This document shows positions 7,296 to 16,110 of a DNA stretch of 64,000 bases, one piece after another. Both the position numbers and the translations under genes were made by a program. A model generated the notes under the pieces. That model was not told the DNA's origin. It searched no databases and saw only the letters and a list, made by a program, of their open reading frames with translations. Origin of the DNA: Sphingomonas azotifigens NBRC 15497 (lineage in GTDB: Bacteria > Pseudomonadota > Alphaproteobacteria > Sphingomonadales > Sphingomonadaceae); assembly GCF_002091475.1 (NCBI RefSeq), contig NZ_BCTR01000007.1, positions 62,001 through 126,000 on the forward strand. Direction: 5' to 3'. How positions within the stretch are numbered: the stretch's first letter is position 1; each line of letters starts with the position of its first letter.

Positions 7296-9827
7296 CTAGA
7301 ATAGCTTGCGCAGCGTGAAGCTCAGCGTTCGGCCCAGCGGATCGAGATACGCCGGCTGATAGCTGAGCGGCGTGTTCCCCGCCTGGTCGCGGACGGACGG
7401 CCGCGTGTTGAACAGGTTGGTGATGCCGAGGGTGGCGCGCGCACCTTTCAGCCATTTGGGCGCTCGCGCGCCACCCAGGCGCTCGGCGAGGTTCGCGAAC
7501 AGGGTGAGGTTCACCACGGCGATGTCGTCGAAGTGCAGATCGCCCTCGGCACTGCCCCACCCGCGTATCTCCGTCCCGCTCTGCCAGTTGACGGTCATGC
7601 GGGCGCCGAGCCCGCGCTTGAAGGCACCAGCCTGGAACTCGACCTCGTGGCGACGGCGGCCGCCGCGCACATCCACCGCGCCGCCGTCCAGCAGGTCGAG
7701 TCGAGGTACGCCCGCCCGCGGCAGGATGGAGTCCTCGAAATACCAGTTGTGATAGAGGCTGAGGAACAGCCGGCTGGAAAGATTGCCGACGCTGCGCGCC
7801 GCGGCGCTCCCCGGATCGGGATGGGCGAACACGGCGCCCGGAAACGCGCGGCGCGCTTCCGCCTCGCTTCCGAACACCCGGACGCCGGCATTCTGCAGGC
7901 CGGCCGGAACGTGGCCGAGCGGCCGGGCAAAGTTCACGCCCCAGCGCAGCTGCTTCTGCCGGGCATCGGCGAAGTTCAACGGCCGCCCGTCGATCGCGGA
8001 CAGGACCCCGTCCGCGCTGCGGGTGAACCGGTCGGGGAATGCATCCTCGAGCTGCGGCGTCAGGATCGGAAACGCCGCAATGGGCCTGTCGGTGCGCGAC
8101 GCCACATAGTCGATGCTCAGGATGAGGTCGGTCCGCCGGATCGGACGGAGGGTCATGCCCAGCTTGAAGAGATGCCGATCCTCCGCGCGCAGCCCAGCAT
8201 TGCCTCCGGAGGTCCGCGTGACATCGACGACATCCTGCCGAACCAGGTCGAAGGTGCGGACGTTCGGCGTCACCAGCAGCGGGGCGCCGAGCTGCTCCAG
8301 CGTCGGCGCGGTCTGCTCGTCGGCCGCGGAGATGAGGACGCCGATGGCCGAGGACGGGCTCCAGCGTAGCCCATAGCCGAAGCTCCGCAGGCTCCCCGCA
8401 TCGGAAAGTCGCTCCAGCGCGAGGTTCATATTGGCCGAGAGATTGCCGAGCGCCGCCCCGTGTCTGTCGCCGCGGTGTAAGATCGGCAGGTCGAGATCCA
8501 GTTGCGCCGTCCCGCGCTGGCGCGAGGGGGCAACCTGCCCGGCAGAGGCACCGCGGTCCCAGCGACTGTCGAACGTCGAGAACTCCACGGCCGCGTGCGC
8601 GCTGGCGGACAAGGGGCCCGCCGGCAGTTGCACGATCGGGCCGTTGAGCAGCAGGTCCGCCAGGGTGCGCGCGTCCGTCGATCGTGCCTGCTCCCTTCCT
8701 GCGGCGCCGTCGTCCAGATCGGTGCGGGTGTTGCTGGTCGAGCGATCGTGGCTGGCGGTTACGGTCCAGAGCCAGGGGCCGCGGCGCCCGCCGAGAGTCG
8801 TGCCGAGATGGGCGACGCCTCGCTCGCTATGGCGGCGCAGCGGACGGGTGCCCACCGCGCCCAGCAGGCTTTCGGTTCGCGTCGCCTCGAAACGGCCGTT
8901 CAGCGTCGCGGCGATGTCCCCAGGGATCTGCCCGCTCACCCCGCCTTCGAGTGCGGCCTGGTCGCTGCTGGGCAACAGCGTGCGAAATCGCCCAAGCTCG
9001 GGCGTGGCGGCAAACTGCCGCAGGTCGCGTTCGCTCTCCAGCAGCGACGCGGCGCGGGTGTAGGTCGCGCCCAGCGAAAGCCGGGTATCGCCGCGGATCG
9101 CGAGATAGTCGACCTTGCCCGTGCCGCTCTCTCGCCCGCCTTCGGTCGGCGCAACCAGGCTCAGCTGGCCGATCCGGGACCGGAAGCGCTCCAGCGTCAC
9201 TATGTTCACGACCTTCTGGTCGGCGCGATAGCCATAGCGGAGCGCCAGTTCCTCGGGAAACACCTCCAGCCGCTCGATCGCTTCGGAAGGGATCCGCGCG
9301 ACCTCCAAAAGGCTGGAGACGCGCCGCCCGTTCAACAGCACGACAGGGCCGCCATCCTCCCGCCCACGGGCGCTGGCCAACTGCGGTCCCAGTATCTCGA
9401 GCAGCGCACCGATATTATCAGCACCCAGCGCGCGGACATCGAGCCGGCCGAGCGTTCTTTCCGGGGGCACGTCGCCCACCACGGCACCGCGCGCCTGGCG
9501 GGTCGTGACCAGAATATCGCCTCCGGCGCCGGCCTGTTGCCGCGCGTTCGGTCCCCCCAGCAGCGCGGAGGGGTTGCTGCGAAGCTGCGCTTCCAGCTTG
9601 CGCTGGATCTCCGGCGGCAGCGGCTTGCCGTCCGCCCCCCGGAACTGGATGGTGGCGGGGCCGCCCTGCTCTGGCTTCGCGGCCTCGACGGGCTGCTTCG
9701 CCGGGGCGGATTGCGCCGTGCCAGGCTCCGGCGGTGCGACACCCGCCGGGGCTGCCTGCTGCGCCACTACCATGCCGGGGGCGACACTCGCCATCACACC
9801 GACAAGCCGTCTGATCGTCCGCCCCAT
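7296..9827 (-). CDS. TonB-dependent receptor-like outer-membrane protein
   Basis: This 843-residue protein has a signal peptide (to about residue 23), a Pro/Ala/Gln-rich linker, a plug domain (GGPVVLLNGRRVSSLLEVARIPSEAIERLEVFPEELALRYG, about residues 155-195) and a long beta barrel ending in LSFTLRKLF with terminal Phe. ITNLFNT near the C-terminus is the usual receptor signature. I set the start at ATG 9827 because the upstream extension overlaps the divergent regulator. No clear TonB box was seen beyond GGDILVTTRQA at about residue 103. It is divergent from an OmpR/kinase pair, which may control it. The ligand is unknown. Confidence 0.85.
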   Translation of the reverse strand: MGRTIRRLVGVMASVAPGMVVAQQAAPAGVAPPEPGTAQSAPAKQPVEAAKPEQGGPATIQFRGADGKPLPPEIQRKLEAQLRSNPSALLGGPNARQQAGAGGDILVTTRQARGAVVGDVPPERTLGRLDVRALGADNIGALLEILGPQLASARGREDGGPVVLLNGRRVSSLLEVARIPSEAIERLEVFPEELALRYGYRADQKVVNIVTLERFRSRIGQLSLVAPTEGGRESGTGKVDYLAIRGDTRLSLGATYTRAASLLESERDLRQFAATPELGRFRTLLPSSDQAALEGGVSGQIPGDIAATLNGRFEATRTESLLGAVGTRPLRRHSERGVAHLGTTLGGRRGPWLWTVTASHDRSTSNTRTDLDDGAAGREQARSTDARTLADLLLNGPIVQLPAGPLSASAHAAVEFSTFDSRWDRGASAGQVAPSRQRGTAQLDLDLPILHRGDRHGAALGNLSANMNLALERLSDAGSLRSFGYGLRWSPSSAIGVLISAADEQTAPTLEQLGAPLLVTPNVRTFDLVRQDVVDVTRTSGGNAGLRAEDRHLFKLGMTLRPIRRTDLILSIDYVASRTDRPIAAFPILTPQLEDAFPDRFTRSADGVLSAIDGRPLNFADARQKQLRWGVNFARPLGHVPAGLQNAGVRVFGSEAEARRAFPGAVFAHPDPGSAAARSVGNLSSRLFLSLYHNWYFEDSILPRAGVPRLDLLDGGAVDVRGGRRRHEVEFQAGAFKRGLGARMTVNWQSGTEIRGWGSAEGDLHFDDIAVVNLTLFANLAERLGGARAPKWLKGARATLGITNLFNTRPSVRDQAGNTPLSYQPAYLDPLGRTLSFTLRKLF

Positions 9828-9944
9828 GTACACCTCCCGCACCTGTGTTGGCCGGGGTTGCAGCAGAGGGGCGTAGCCTGGGGATGGCCGCTCGGTAGCG
9901 CGCGCTGTTACGCAAATGCTACAATGCGCTGCTACCCACGGAGC

Positions 9945-10667
9945 ATGCATGCAGAGGTGATCGCCACGAACACGGTCCTCATCGTCGACGACGACGCCAG
10001 TATTCGCGACGCGCTCGCCGATTTCCTGCGCGGCAATGGCTATGCCGTGCGAACCGCCGCCAACGCCGCCGCCTGCGACCGCGCGCTCGCCCAGGCGCCC
10101 GCCGATCTGATCGTGCTGGACGTGATGATGCCCGGCGAGGACGGGCTGTCGCTCTGTCGCCGCCTGTCGAGCGCAAGCACGCCCATCCTGATGCTCAGCG
10201 CGCTCGACGCCGTTACCGACCGGATCGTCGGCCTGGAAGTCGGCGCCTGGGACTATCTGACCAAGCCGTTCGAACCGCGCGAGCTGCTGGCGCGGGTGCG
10301 GGCGCTGCTGCGGCGGCCGTCGCCCACACGGGACGAGCAGCGACCACCCCGCGGCGGCGTGACCTTCGCGGGGTGGTGGCTCGATCTGGAGGAGCGGCGC
10401 TTGCGCGATCCTGCCGGGCGCGCCGTCTCGCTCAGCGAGGGCGAACACGCGCTCCTCGCCGCCTTCGTCCAGCGTGCTGGGCGGATTCTGACGCGCGATG
10501 CCCTGCTCGATCTGGCACGGGGCCTGGACGCCGCCTCCTATGACCGCGCCATCGACGTGGCGGTCAGCCGCTTGCGCCGCAAGCTCGCCGAAGCAGACCC
10601 GATGCCGTTGATCGAAACAGTCCGTGGCGTCGGCTACCGCTTCCTGCCGACGGTGCGCGCGGCGTGA
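9945..10667 (+). CDS. OmpR-family DNA-binding response regulator
   Basis: The 240-residue protein has a receiver domain with the acidic pocket VDDD, phospho-acceptor Asp59 in LDVMMPGEDG and Lys107 in LTKPFEPRELLARV. It ends with a winged-helix output domain (SLSEGEHALLAAF...YDRAIDVAVSRLRRKL...IETVRGVGYRF). The start at ATG 9945 follows CGGAG; ATG 9924 is in frame. Its TGA overlaps the kinase GTG, so the pair is co-translated. The nearby TonB receptor is transcribed away from it and is the most obvious target. Confidence 0.93.
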   Translation: MHAEVIATNTVLIVDDDASIRDALADFLRGNGYAVRTAANAAACDRALAQAPADLIVLDVMMPGEDGLSLCRRLSSASTPILMLSALDAVTDRIVGLEVGAWDYLTKPFEPRELLARVRALLRRPSPTRDEQRPPRGGVTFAGWWLDLEERRLRDPAGRAVSLSEGEHALLAAFVQRAGRILTRDALLDLARGLDAASYDRAIDVAVSRLRRKLAEADPMPLIETVRGVGYRFLPTVRAA

Positions 10668-12031
10668 AGCGGGCGCCCAGCGCGCTCGTCGCGATCGGCA
10701 ACTTCGGCGTGGCGGTGGCGACGCTGAGCGTGGCGACCACCGCCGCCATCGTGCTTCTTGCCCCGCAGCCCCCAGCCGTCCGTGTCAGCGCCGCCGAAGC
10801 GATCGCCGCGCTGCGCAAGCCGATGCCGGGCTTCGAGCGCCGGATCGTTTCCGAGCCGCTGCCCGGGCCGCGCACGATGGTGCTGGAAGCGATCATCGCC
10901 GCCGAACTGCGGCGGCCGATCGAAGAGGTTCGGGTCGTATCGTCCGGCACCAGGCCGCTGACCGACAAGGCCGCAAGCGTCGTGGGGACCGTGCTGCGCG
11001 CCGACAAGACCGATGCTCCCCCGTCCTTTGTCCTGGTGCAGCGGGGCCGCCGTCGTTTCGAAATGGTGGCACCCGGCACGGTGAGCAGCACCATCCGCAA
11101 TGCCATGATCGGCCTGCCGGTCCCCGCCTTCACGGCAAGCGTGCGGCAGGCGGACGGCCGCTGGCTGAGCGTGGCGCCTGTCCGGCCGTTCTTCGCGCGG
11201 TGGCAGGTGAACATTCTCATCGCGCTGGCCGTCAGCCTGATGCTGCTGGCACCGATCGCCTGGATCTTCGCGCGCCGACTGACCCAACCGTTCCGCACCC
11301 TTGCCGACGCGCTCGATTCCGGTGGCGCGGTGCATATCCCGGAGGAGGGGCCGCGCGAGTTGCGCGAAGCCGCGGCGGCGATCGCCGCGATGCAGGCGCG
11401 GCTTGCGGCGGAAGCGGCCGAGCGGGCGCGCATGCTCACCGCCATCGCCCATGACCTGCGCACGCCGCTGACCGGCCTGCGGCTCCGGATCGAGAGCACG
11501 CCCGAGCCACAGCGTGGGCGGATGGTCGCCGATGTCGAGCGCATGCAGGCGATGATCGGCGAGGTACTGGCCTTCGCACGCGCTGCAGCGACACCGCCAG
11601 AAGTGCTCGACGTGCGCGCGCAATTGCATGCGATCGTGGAGGCCCTGGGCGAACGTAGCGCTGCGATACGGCTGCTGCCCGGCGACGAGGCCCGCATCTG
11701 TGCGCCCGAACCCGCCTTCCGCCGCGCCATCGAGAACCTGCTGCGCAATGCCATCGACTATGCCGATGGCGGGGAGGTCTGCGTGCAGAGGGTCGAGGAT
11801 CGGGTGCGCATCTCGGTGACCGATGCAGGGCCGGGGGTTCCCGCCGCAGATCGCGAACGTCTGCTGCTGCCATTCGAGCGGGGCGAGGCCTCACGAAGCC
11901 GCGAAACGGGCGGGGCGGGTCTGGGCCTGAGCATCGTCCGGGATTTCGCGGTCCAATGGGGCGGGGACTTTTCCTTGGGTGAAGCCCGCGGCGGCGGCAC
12001 TGCTGCGAACCTGTTGTTGCCCATCGCTTAA
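10664..12031 (+). CDS. Membrane sensor histidine kinase
   Basis: A 455-residue kinase starts at GTG 10664, overlapping the regulator stop. It has TM1 near residues 10-33, a periplasmic sensor of about 145 residues, TM2 near 182-204, a HAMP linker, the HisKA box with His263 in [10 protein letters not shown], an N box ([10 protein letters not shown]), and G boxes (DAGPGVP and [10 protein letters not shown]). The phosphotransfer partner is the preceding OmpR regulator. The sensor region was not recognised as a known ligand-binding domain. Confidence 0.93.
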   Translation: MKRAPSALVAIGNFGVAVATLSVATTAAIVLLAPQPPAVRVSAAEAIAALRKPMPGFERRIVSEPLPGPRTMVLEAIIAAELRRPIEEVRVVSSGTRPLTDKAASVVGTVLRADKTDAPPSFVLVQRGRRRFEMVAPGTVSSTIRNAMIGLPVPAFTASVRQADGRWLSVAPVRPFFARWQVNILIALAVSLMLLAPIAWIFARRLTQPFRTLADALDSGGAVHIPEEGPRELREAAAAIAAMQARLAAEAAERARMLTAIAHDLRTPLTGLRLRIESTPEPQRGRMVADVERMQAMIGEVLAFARAAATPPEVLDVRAQLHAIVEALGERSAAIRLLPGDEARICAPEPAFRRAIENLLRNAIDYADGGEVCVQRVEDRVRISVTDAGPGVPAADRERLLLPFERGEASRSRETGGAGLGLSIVRDFAVQWGGDFSLGEARGGGTAANLLLPIA

Positions 12032-12154
12032 TTCTACGCGCGCCGCGGATGGCGGAATTCAGGACTTCGAGGCGTGGCCGCCAAGGCCGCGATCCGGCGT
12101 GGGAGCGCTGGAGGTTCGATCTGCGCCTTCAACCCTGTCGTTCAGACGCAGATC

Positions 12155-12174
12155 TCCGCCGCCGAAGCGGCGGA
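12155..12174 (-). terminator. Hairpin downstream of tRNA-Pro, possible terminator
   Basis: On the minus strand, past the tRNA 3' end, there is a strong CCGCCGC-TTCG-GCGGCGG hairpin, preceded by a weaker TTTCC/GGAAA hairpin. A clear U-tract is missing, so termination is a guess. It also lies after the histidine kinase stop on the other strand. Confidence 0.35.
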
Positions 12175-12201
12175 TTTCTGCAGATTTCCAATGTGGAAAT
12201 A

Positions 12202-12278
12202 TGGTCGGGGAGAGAGGATTCGAACCTCCGGCCCCTGCCTCCCGAAGACAGTGCTCTACCAGGCTGAGCTACTCCCCG
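12202..12278 (-). tRNA. tRNA-Pro (anticodon CGG)
   Basis: The minus strand folds as a 77-nt cloverleaf: acceptor CGGGGAG pairing with CTCCCCG, a D arm around GCTC...GAGC, anticodon stem CTGTC/GGCAG with loop TTCGGGA (anticodon CGG, reading CCG), a T arm with TTCGAAT, discriminator A and an encoded CCA end. The acceptor C1 is typical of proline tRNAs. It stands alone, with its own promoter-like sequence upstream. I looked for a duplicated 3' end that would mark integration and did not see one. Confidence 0.96.
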
Positions 12279-12334
12279 ACGGAGTCCGGTCTACGATGCT
12301 TTCGGGAGCAGACCGGCTTGAGCTTGGAGGCGCG

Positions 12335-12364
12335 CCTATAAGGGTGGGTTGGCCGAGCCGTCAA
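12335..12364 (-). promoter_or_regulatory. Probable sigma-70 promoter of tRNA-Pro
   Basis: The minus strand reads TTGACG (12359-12364), an 18-base spacer and TATAGG (12335-12340), ending 57 bases before the tRNA 5' end. A 17-base spacing gives TTATAG as the alternative -10. Confidence 0.6.
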
Positions 12365-12463
12365 GCGCTTCGTTGCAACAAAAAGACGCTCCCTGCATTT
12401 TTTCCCATTCGCCCGGACGGCACCGCTCGACCGGCCCCGCTCGGCGCGATAAGCCTGCGCCCC

Positions 12464-13018
12464 GTGTCGCCCATCGAAGCCGTCGCAACCCTGTTGGGGA
12501 TCGCCAATGTCACGCTCGTCGTGCGGCGGAGCCTGTGGAACTACCCCTTCGCACTGGCGATGGTGTCGCTCTACGCGTGGATCTTCCTGCGCGAGCGGCT
12601 GTACAGCGATGCGCTCCTCCAGGGCTTCTATTTCGTCGTAAACGGCTATGGCTGGTGGAACTGGCGGCAGGCAAAGGCCTCGTCGGGCGAGGTACCCGTC
12701 ACCCGGCTGGGCGCGCGGGCGCGGCTGATCTGGGGCATCGGCATGGCGCTGGCGGCGCTCGCCTGGGGCGCGCTGATGTACCGCGTGACCGATGCCGCCT
12801 ATCCCTGGTGGGATGGCACCATCGCCGTCATCAGCATCACGGCCCAGCTTCTCCAGTCGCGCCGAGCCTGGGAATGCTGGCCGTTATGGATCGCTGTCGA
12901 CCTGCTGGCGATCCCGCTGTTCGCGGTGAAGGGGCTGTGGCTCACCGCTGGCCTCTATTGCCTTTTCCTCGCGCTTTCGGTGTGGGGCGCCATCGACTGG
13001 AACAGGGCCCGCGCATGA
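12464..13018 (+). CDS. pnuC: Nicotinamide riboside transporter PnuC
   Basis: This 184-residue inner-membrane protein has about six to seven hydrophobic helices and PnuC signatures: an early SPIEAVATLLGIANV, RRSLWNYPFALA, a YFVVNGYGWWNW motif and the late PWWDGT...WPLWIAVDLLAIPLF. PnuC carries nicotinamide riboside by facilitated diffusion, trapped by phosphorylation inside. The start is GTG 12464; the frame stays open far upstream but runs through the tRNA. The TGA overlaps the ATG of the kinase, which completes the pathway. Confidence 0.92.
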   Translation: MSPIEAVATLLGIANVTLVVRRSLWNYPFALAMVSLYAWIFLRERLYSDALLQGFYFVVNGYGWWNWRQAKASSGEVPVTRLGARARLIWGIGMALAALAWGALMYRVTDAAYPWWDGTIAVISITAQLLQSRRAWECWPLWIAVDLLAIPLFAVKGLWLTAGLYCLFLALSVWGAIDWNRARA

Positions 13019-13539
13019 TTCCCCGAACCATCTGCCTGCATGGCCCCGAAAGCACGGGCAAGACCACGGTCGCCGCGCGGCTGGCGACGGCGCTGGGCGG
13101 CACGGTGCTCGACGAATATGGCCGCGAATATGCGGAGACCCGCGGCACCGACTTCACGATGGCCGATCTTGTCGAGATCGCGAAGACGCACGATGCGGGT
13201 ACCCGGATGATGCTGGAGACCACCGCGCCGCCGCTGATCCTCGACACCGATCCGCTGATGACGGCGGTATGGGCCGACATGCTGTTCGGGACCCGCGACC
13301 CCTGGTTCGACGCATGGGACGGCACCGCGGATTTCTACCTGCTGTTCGACATCGATCTGCCCTGGGTGGCCGACGGCACCCGGCTGTTCGGCACGCGCGA
13401 GGCGCGGCAGCGCTTCTTCGATCTTTCCCGCGCCGAACTCGAGCGCCGCGGCGTTCCCTGGGCGCTGGTGCGCGGCGAGGGCGAGGCGCGGACGGCTGCT
13501 GCCCTGGCGGCAATTGCGGCTTTCGCGCAACAGGTTTGA
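13015..13539 (+). CDS. NadR-type ribosylnicotinamide kinase (AAA P-loop)
   Basis: The 174-residue protein corresponds to the C-terminal kinase domain of NadR. It has a P-loop GPESTGKT (residues 10-17), the family motif DEYGREYAE, LDTDPLMTAVW, and a lid region TRLFGTREARQRFF. It would phosphorylate nicotinamide riboside to NMN and so drive uptake by PnuC. The HTH repressor and NMN adenylyltransferase domains of enterobacterial NadR are absent, so it is not expected to regulate transcription. It overlaps pnuC by 4 bases. Confidence 0.88.
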   Translation: MIPRTICLHGPESTGKTTVAARLATALGGTVLDEYGREYAETRGTDFTMADLVEIAKTHDAGTRMMLETTAPPLILDTDPLMTAVWADMLFGTRDPWFDAWDGTADFYLLFDIDLPWVADGTRLFGTREARQRFFDLSRAELERRGVPWALVRGEGEARTAAALAAIAAFAQQV

Positions 13540-13713
13540 GGAACCGGCGCCCGCCCGATTTGCGTCACAGGAAGTTCACAATCGAGGCCTAGCGCCGCCG
13601 CGACGGTAACGGGGAAGCTTCACAACAAGTCCTTGCAGCAGACGGTGAATTGCCGCGCTGCATGTCCGCGCGCCGTTCAAACACAAGACCAAACATCCAA
13701 ACGGGGAATTCCA

Positions 13714-16011
13714 ATGCTGCATCTCGCGCGCGACAAGCGCAGCCTGCTGATCGGCGCCGCCTTGGGCGCGCTGCTCCTGTCCGATACCGCCTCCGCTCAG
13801 GATACGCAGAGCAACGACGGGCTTGCGGAGATCGTCGTCACCGCCGAGCGTCGTCCGGAAAACCAGCAGGACGTGCCGGTGTCGGTGGCCGTGCTGCCCG
13901 CCGCGCAGGCCCGTGACTATACCGCCGGCGGCGACGATACGCTGCTCGCGCTCTCCGGCAAGGTGCCGGGCCTCTATGTCGAATCCTCGACCGGCCGCAT
14001 CTTCCCGCGCTTCTACATTCGCGGTCTCGGCAACGTCGATTTCTACCTCGGCGCGTCGCAGCCGGTCTCGATCATCCAGGACGACATCGTCCTCGAGCAC
14101 GTCGTGATGAAGTCGAACCCGGTGTTCGACGTCAACCAGATCGAAGTGCTGCGCGGTCCGCAGGGCTCGCTGTTCGGCCGCAACACCACCGCCGGCATCA
14201 TCAAGTTCGACTCGATCCGCCCGACGCAGCAGTTCGAGGGCCGTGCGACGGCGAGCTATGGCAGCTATAACAGCGTCAATGTCGACGCGGGCGTCGGCGG
14301 TCCGATCATCCAGGACAAGCTCGCCTTCCGCATCTCGGGGCTCTACCAGCACCGCGACGACTATATCGACAACACCTATACGGGCCCGACCTTCGACGGC
14401 ACCCGCGTCGGCCGCAAGGATGCCGCCGGCGGCTTCAACGAGCGCGACGTGCGCCTGCAACTGCTCGCGACGCCGAACGAGAGCCTGTCGATCCTCGCCT
14501 CGGGCCATGCCCGCTGGTATGACGGCACCGCCACCGTGTTCCGCCGCGGTGCGCTGCCGCTCGGTTCGAACCAGATCACCGGCGTGCAGTTCACCCGCGC
14601 GCGTTGGGACGAAGGCGCCGACAACCCGCAGAACTACAAGACCGCAGGCGGCTCGGTGCATGTCAACTGGGACCTGGGCCCGGTCACGCTGACCTCGATC
14701 ACCGGTTACGAGACGCTCTCGGGCTATAGCCGCGGCGACACCGATGGCGGCGCGGCGGCCGACTTCAACAACGCCGGCTATGGCGAATCGATGGGCCGCG
14801 TGCGCGGCCTCGACCAGTGGACCGAGGAATTCCGTGTCGCCAGCAACGGCGAGGGCCCGCTCAAGTGGCAGGTCGGCGCGATGTATTTCGATTCGCGCGA
14901 CATCACCGAATTCTATCAGCGCGCCTACTTCCTCACGCCGCCGGCCAACAACCCGAACAACTGGGTGCGCCTGCACAACCAGAACACTAGCTGGGCGGGC
15001 TTCGGCCAGGTGAGCTACGAGGTCGCGCCGAAGCTGACGATCACCGCCGGCGGCCGGGTGACGAAGGATACCAAGACCACCGATCTGCTGAAGACGGCCG
15101 ACAGCGCGGCGGGGCTCGTCACCTATGGTGGCCGTCGCCACGTGCGCCTCTCGGATACCCAGCCGAGTTGGGATCTGAGCGCGCGCTATGAATTGAACCC
15201 GGACGTCAGCGTCTATGCCCGTGTCGCCAAGGGCTTCCGTGGCCCGACCATCCAGGGTCGCTCGGCGGTGTTCAACTCGGACTTCACAACCGCGAATTCC
15301 GAGAAGATCCTGTCATGGGAAGCTGGTGTGAAGACCCAGATGGGCCGCACGCTGCGCTTCAACCTGACCGGCTTTTATTACACGGTCGATGATATCCAGT
15401 TGAACGGCAACGACATCAACGGCAATGGGGTACTGCTCAACGCCAACAAGGCACGCGCCTATGGTCTGGAGGCCGATGCCGATTGGCGTCCGGTGCGCAA
15501 CCTTTCGATCCAGGCGGGCTTCAGCCTGCTGCGCAGCAAGATCCAGGACAAGAATGTCCAGGTGCAGACCTGCTTCTTCGCGGGGGTGATGCCCTGCACA
15601 CTTCTGCAGCCGACCGTGGCAGTGAAGAACAAGGCTGGGGCCACCACCGCGTTTCTTGCCAATATCGACGGCAACCCGCTGCCGAACGCTCCCGACTATA
15701 GCTTCAACATCAACGCGCGCTACGACATCCCGATGGACATCGGTGGCAAACTGTTCCTCCAGACGGACTGGAATGTGCAGGGCTACACCAACTTCGTGCT
15801 GTACCGGACGAAGGAGTTCACCGCAGACGGCAACTTCGAAGGCGGCCTCAAGATCGGCTACACCGCCGAGAACGACGCCTGGGAAGTCGCTGGCTTCATC
15901 CGTAACCTGACCGGCGAGAAGAACCTGAAGGGCGTGATCGAGAACTATCGCGCCGCCGTGCTCAACGAGCCGCGGGTGTTCGGCCTCTCGCTGAGCGGCA
16001 AGTTCAAGTAA
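13714..16011 (+). CDS. TonB-dependent outer-membrane receptor
   Basis: This 765-residue receptor has a signal peptide ending near SAQDTQ, a TonB-box-like EIVVTAERR (near residue 41), a plug with IRGLGN...VLRGPQGSLFGRNTTAGIIKF, and a barrel ending LSLSGKFK. An ACGGGGA ribosome site precedes ATG 13714. It lies 174 bases after the pnuC/kinase pair in the same direction, so it may import a vitamin B3-type ligand, but the gap could hold its own promoter. The iron-type IRGxxxxR plug motif is only partly conserved. Confidence 0.9.
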   Translation: MLHLARDKRSLLIGAALGALLLSDTASAQDTQSNDGLAEIVVTAERRPENQQDVPVSVAVLPAAQARDYTAGGDDTLLALSGKVPGLYVESSTGRIFPRFYIRGLGNVDFYLGASQPVSIIQDDIVLEHVVMKSNPVFDVNQIEVLRGPQGSLFGRNTTAGIIKFDSIRPTQQFEGRATASYGSYNSVNVDAGVGGPIIQDKLAFRISGLYQHRDDYIDNTYTGPTFDGTRVGRKDAAGGFNERDVRLQLLATPNESLSILASGHARWYDGTATVFRRGALPLGSNQITGVQFTRARWDEGADNPQNYKTAGGSVHVNWDLGPVTLTSITGYETLSGYSRGDTDGGAAADFNNAGYGESMGRVRGLDQWTEEFRVASNGEGPLKWQVGAMYFDSRDITEFYQRAYFLTPPANNPNNWVRLHNQNTSWAGFGQVSYEVAPKLTITAGGRVTKDTKTTDLLKTADSAAGLVTYGGRRHVRLSDTQPSWDLSARYELNPDVSVYARVAKGFRGPTIQGRSAVFNSDFTTANSEKILSWEAGVKTQMGRTLRFNLTGFYYTVDDIQLNGNDINGNGVLLNANKARAYGLEADADWRPVRNLSIQAGFSLLRSKIQDKNVQVQTCFFAGVMPCTLLQPTVAVKNKAGATTAFLANIDGNPLPNAPDYSFNINARYDIPMDIGGKLFLQTDWNVQGYTNFVLYRTKEFTADGNFEGGLKIGYTAENDAWEVAGFIRNLTGEKNLKGVIENYRAAVLNEPRVFGLSLSGKFK

Positions 16012-16020
16012 GCCAAACCG

Positions 16021-16048
16021 GCTGCACCTCTCTTTCGGGAGGTGCAGC
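16021..16048. terminator. Hairpin after the TonB receptor
   Basis: Perfect 10-base arms GCTGCACCTC/GAGGTGCAGC are separated by eight bases and begin 9 bases after the receptor stop. No T-run follows, so it may act as an mRNA 3' stabiliser or work together with the next hairpin. Confidence 0.45.
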
Positions 16049-16061
16049 GGGCTAAAGAAAA

Positions 16062-16098
16062 GGGCCGCCGCGGGGATCTCCGCGGCGGCCCTCTTTCT
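16062..16098. terminator. Bidirectional rho-independent terminator
   Basis: Twelve-base arms GGGCCGCCGCGG/CCGCGGCGGCCC are flanked by AAAGAAAA on one side and TCTTTCT on the other. It can therefore end both the TonB receptor transcript and the convergent CsgG-like gene. Confidence 0.8.
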
Positions 16099-16110
16099 GC
16101 CTGCGTCCGA

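Noticed and set aside
8502..9944. Upstream extension of the response regulator frame
   Set aside because: It runs antisense through the TonB receptor gene; receiver-domain homology starts just after 9945.
9828..10448. N-terminal extension of the TonB receptor on the minus strand
   Set aside because: It overlaps the response regulator and places no signal peptide at its start; ATG 9827 gives one.
12202..12278. tRNA-Pro as an attachment site for an island
   Set aside because: I found no second copy of the tRNA 3' end and no integrase gene in the window.
12074..12463. Longer PnuC frame
   Set aside because: It passes through tRNA-Pro and its promoter; PnuC similarity begins at GTG 12464.
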